Below, piece by piece: positions 62,757 to 64,000 of a stretch of 64,000 nt of DNA. The stretch is from CAWCUZ01 sp963798795 (lineage in GTDB: Bacteria; Acidobacteriota; Vicinamibacteria; Vicinamibacterales; SCN-69-37). The DNA lies in contig CAWCUZ010000002.1 in NCBI GenBank assembly GCA_963798795.1, positions 1,116,001-1,180,000 on the forward strand, in the 5' to 3' direction. The translations under genes and the position numbers were made by a program. Position 1 is the stretch's first letter, and each line of letters begins with the position of its first letter. The notes below the pieces were generated by a model that was given only the letters and a program-made list of their open reading frames with translations, had not been told where the DNA came from and did not search any database.

Positions 62757-64000
62757 TCAACCCTCGTCGAACGACGCCTCACGGAGCGCGACGGCCGGTT
62801 CGATCCGGGACGCGTGGCGAGCGGGAACCGCGGCGGCCAGCAGGGCCAGCAGGACCAGCCCGACGGCGACACCGAGCATCGTGGCCGCATCGACCGATTG
62901 GATGCCGAGGACCTGCTCCTCGAACGACGACGCCAGCACGGCGCCGCCGGCAGCACCTGAGACGAGGCCGGCTCCGGCCATCAGGAGCGCCTGGCGGATG
63001 ACGCGCCACCGGACCTGTCGAGGGTCGGCCCCGAGCGCGATGCGAATCGCGATCTGGCGGGTCCGCGAGCGCACGGAATACATGAGCGCACCGAAGAGCC
63101 CGACCCCGGCAATCGCGAGGCAGGCGATCGCGAGCACGCCCATCATCACGGAGTGATTGCGGTATGGGGCGAGCACGTCACCCATGACATCCGGCATCCA
63201 GCGGAACTGGCCCGGCGGCGATCGTCCCCAGATACGATCGAGGGTCGCTCGGACGGCTGGCTCGGCGCCGTCCGGGACGCGAATGGCGATCGCGGACACC
63301 GCGCCGGATCGCTGCACGAAGAACACTTCCGGCTCCTCCGGTGTGCCGGGGCGCTTCTGGACGAGATCGGCGACGATGCCAATGACGTGCCCGCTCCCCG
63401 CTTCGGTGCGGAGCTCACGGCCGACAACAGTCATCCAGAGCGGCGGTCCAACGGAACTGACGTCGGGGATCAGCCGCCTCGCCAGTGTCTCGTTGACGAG
63501 CAGGAGCCCGCTGCGTCCCGCATAGTCGGGATCGGTAAATCCCGAGCCAGCGAGGACGCGTGCACCCAGCGTCTGAACGAACTCGGGTCCCACAGTGTTG
63601 TCCCGCACGTACAGGTTGTCTTGTGGTCGTCCGCCAAACGACAGCACGCGGACGGGCTGATCGTCCTGAAAACCCGTATTCAGGGGCCCGGAATACAGCC
63701 CCGTGGCGCTGACCCCCCTCAACCCAATCAGGCTTTCGGTCGTGGCCGCTGCATTCCGCTCATAGCCCGCGAACCTCGCCTGGTATTCCCGACTGCTCGT
63801 CGCGCCTCGAGCCCACGGTGGAGGCGTGAACAGGAGAACCCGCGCTGAGTCAAAGCCGTAGTCGAACGTCGTCACGCGCACGAACCTGTGAAGAGCCAGG
63901 CCGGAGAGGTACAGCACCAGCGCCGTGGCGGTCATTTGTCCAAAGAGCAGCACGCCGCGCCAGCGGCCGGCCGCCCAAGACGCCTCCGTCAGCCGACCGC
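62757..64000 (-). CDS. ADOP-type permease 3, C-terminal part (cut by window edge)
   Basis: Open to base 64000. The visible 413 residues are the second half of an ADOP: MTATALVLYLSGLALHRFVRVTTFDYGFDSARVLLF, periplasmic part with GARVLAGSGFTDPDYAGRSGLLLVNETLARRLIPD, FtsX block VRSRTRQIAIRIALGADPRQVRWRVIRQALLMAGAG, and a last helix pair ending DPAVALREASFDEG-like. It is related to ADOP 1 (GRxLDDRAYAG... versus GSGFTDPDYAG). It continues beyond the window. Confidence 0.85.
   Translation of the reverse strand, partial: GRLTEASWAAGRWRGVLLFGQMTATALVLYLSGLALHRFVRVTTFDYGFDSARVLLFTPPPWARGATSSREYQARFAGYERNAAATTESLIGLRGVSATGLYSGPLNTGFQDDQPVRVLSFGGRPQDNLYVRDNTVGPEFVQTLGARVLAGSGFTDPDYAGRSGLLLVNETLARRLIPDVSSVGPPLWMTVVGRELRTEAGSGHVIGIVADLVQKRPGTPEEPEVFFVQRSGAVSAIAIRVPDGAEPAVRATLDRIWGRSPPGQFRWMPDVMGDVLAPYRNHSVMMGVLAIACLAIAGVGLFGALMYSVRSRTRQIAIRIALGADPRQVRWRVIRQALLMAGAGLVSGAAGGAVLASSFEEQVLGIQSVDAATMLGVAVGLVLLALLAAAVPARHASRIEPAVALREASFDEG

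Overview
The window is a GC-rich bacterial chromosome segment that most likely comes from an Acidobacteriota genome, probably near the Vicinamibacteria. This is inferred from gene content: three large duplicated-type MacB/FtsX-like permeases of the acidobacterial ADOP kind, a MoxR/DUF58/BatA/DUF4159/DUF4175 cluster, many GTG starts and four-base ATGA/GTGA stop-start overlaps. It is not proven by any marker gene here. About twenty single-base frame breaks are scattered through otherwise conserved genes and are densest at 1.0-3.0 kb, so several broken genes probably reflect uncorrected assembly indels rather than decay.

Layout. 1-0.7 kb: a divergent heavy-metal P-type ATPase (cut by the window edge) with its ArsR/SmtB regulator and operator. 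0.8-7.0 kb (+): a Gld-type ABC exporter (ATPase, permease, GldG-like), a DUF4340 protein and a PBP4-type lipoprotein. 7.1-21 kb (-): a long run ending in a Bat-like cell-envelope cluster (VWA protein, DUF4159, MoxR, DUF58, BatA-like, DUF4175 with a QGQ-repeat tail, small membrane protein), preceded by alaX-like, queC and queE. 21-34.7 kb (mostly -): DUF72, cyclophilin, endonuclease III, a compact bacterial microcompartment (BMC) operon (class II aldolase, one BMC-H, three BMC-P, and a small Cys-rich protein with an encapsulation-peptide-like N-terminus), then pdxJ, glmM-cdaR-cdaA, folP, ftsH, tilS and a CAU tRNA. 35-38.5 kb: a deoxyhypusine-synthase-like gene coupled to queA, an SGNH hydrolase and a DUF4112 protein. 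38.5-40.7 kb (+): glgX. 40.7-43.5 kb: an IS110 element nested in a deleted IS256 element, flanked by inverted heptamer arrays. 43.5-48.2 kb (-): fabH, ruvB-ruvA-ruvC, yebC and a methyltransferase. 48.2-51.3 kb: a 123-bp inverted-repeat element and a fused E1 2-oxoacid dehydrogenase. 51.3-64 kb: an MscS channel and an accessory region with three ADOP permeases, a thioredoxin-like protein, a redoxin-like protein and a small secreted 8-Cys protein whose gene is split by an IS256 that itself carries an IS701. Two near-identical 425-bp direct repeats bracket this region.

The parts most worth pursuing are the small encapsulation-peptide/CxxCxxC protein in the BMC operon, the interrupted Cys-rich-protein/redoxin/ADOP operon, the structured RNA candidate at the left end of the IS110 element, and the period-7 to period-8 repeat tracts that sit just upstream of several start codons.
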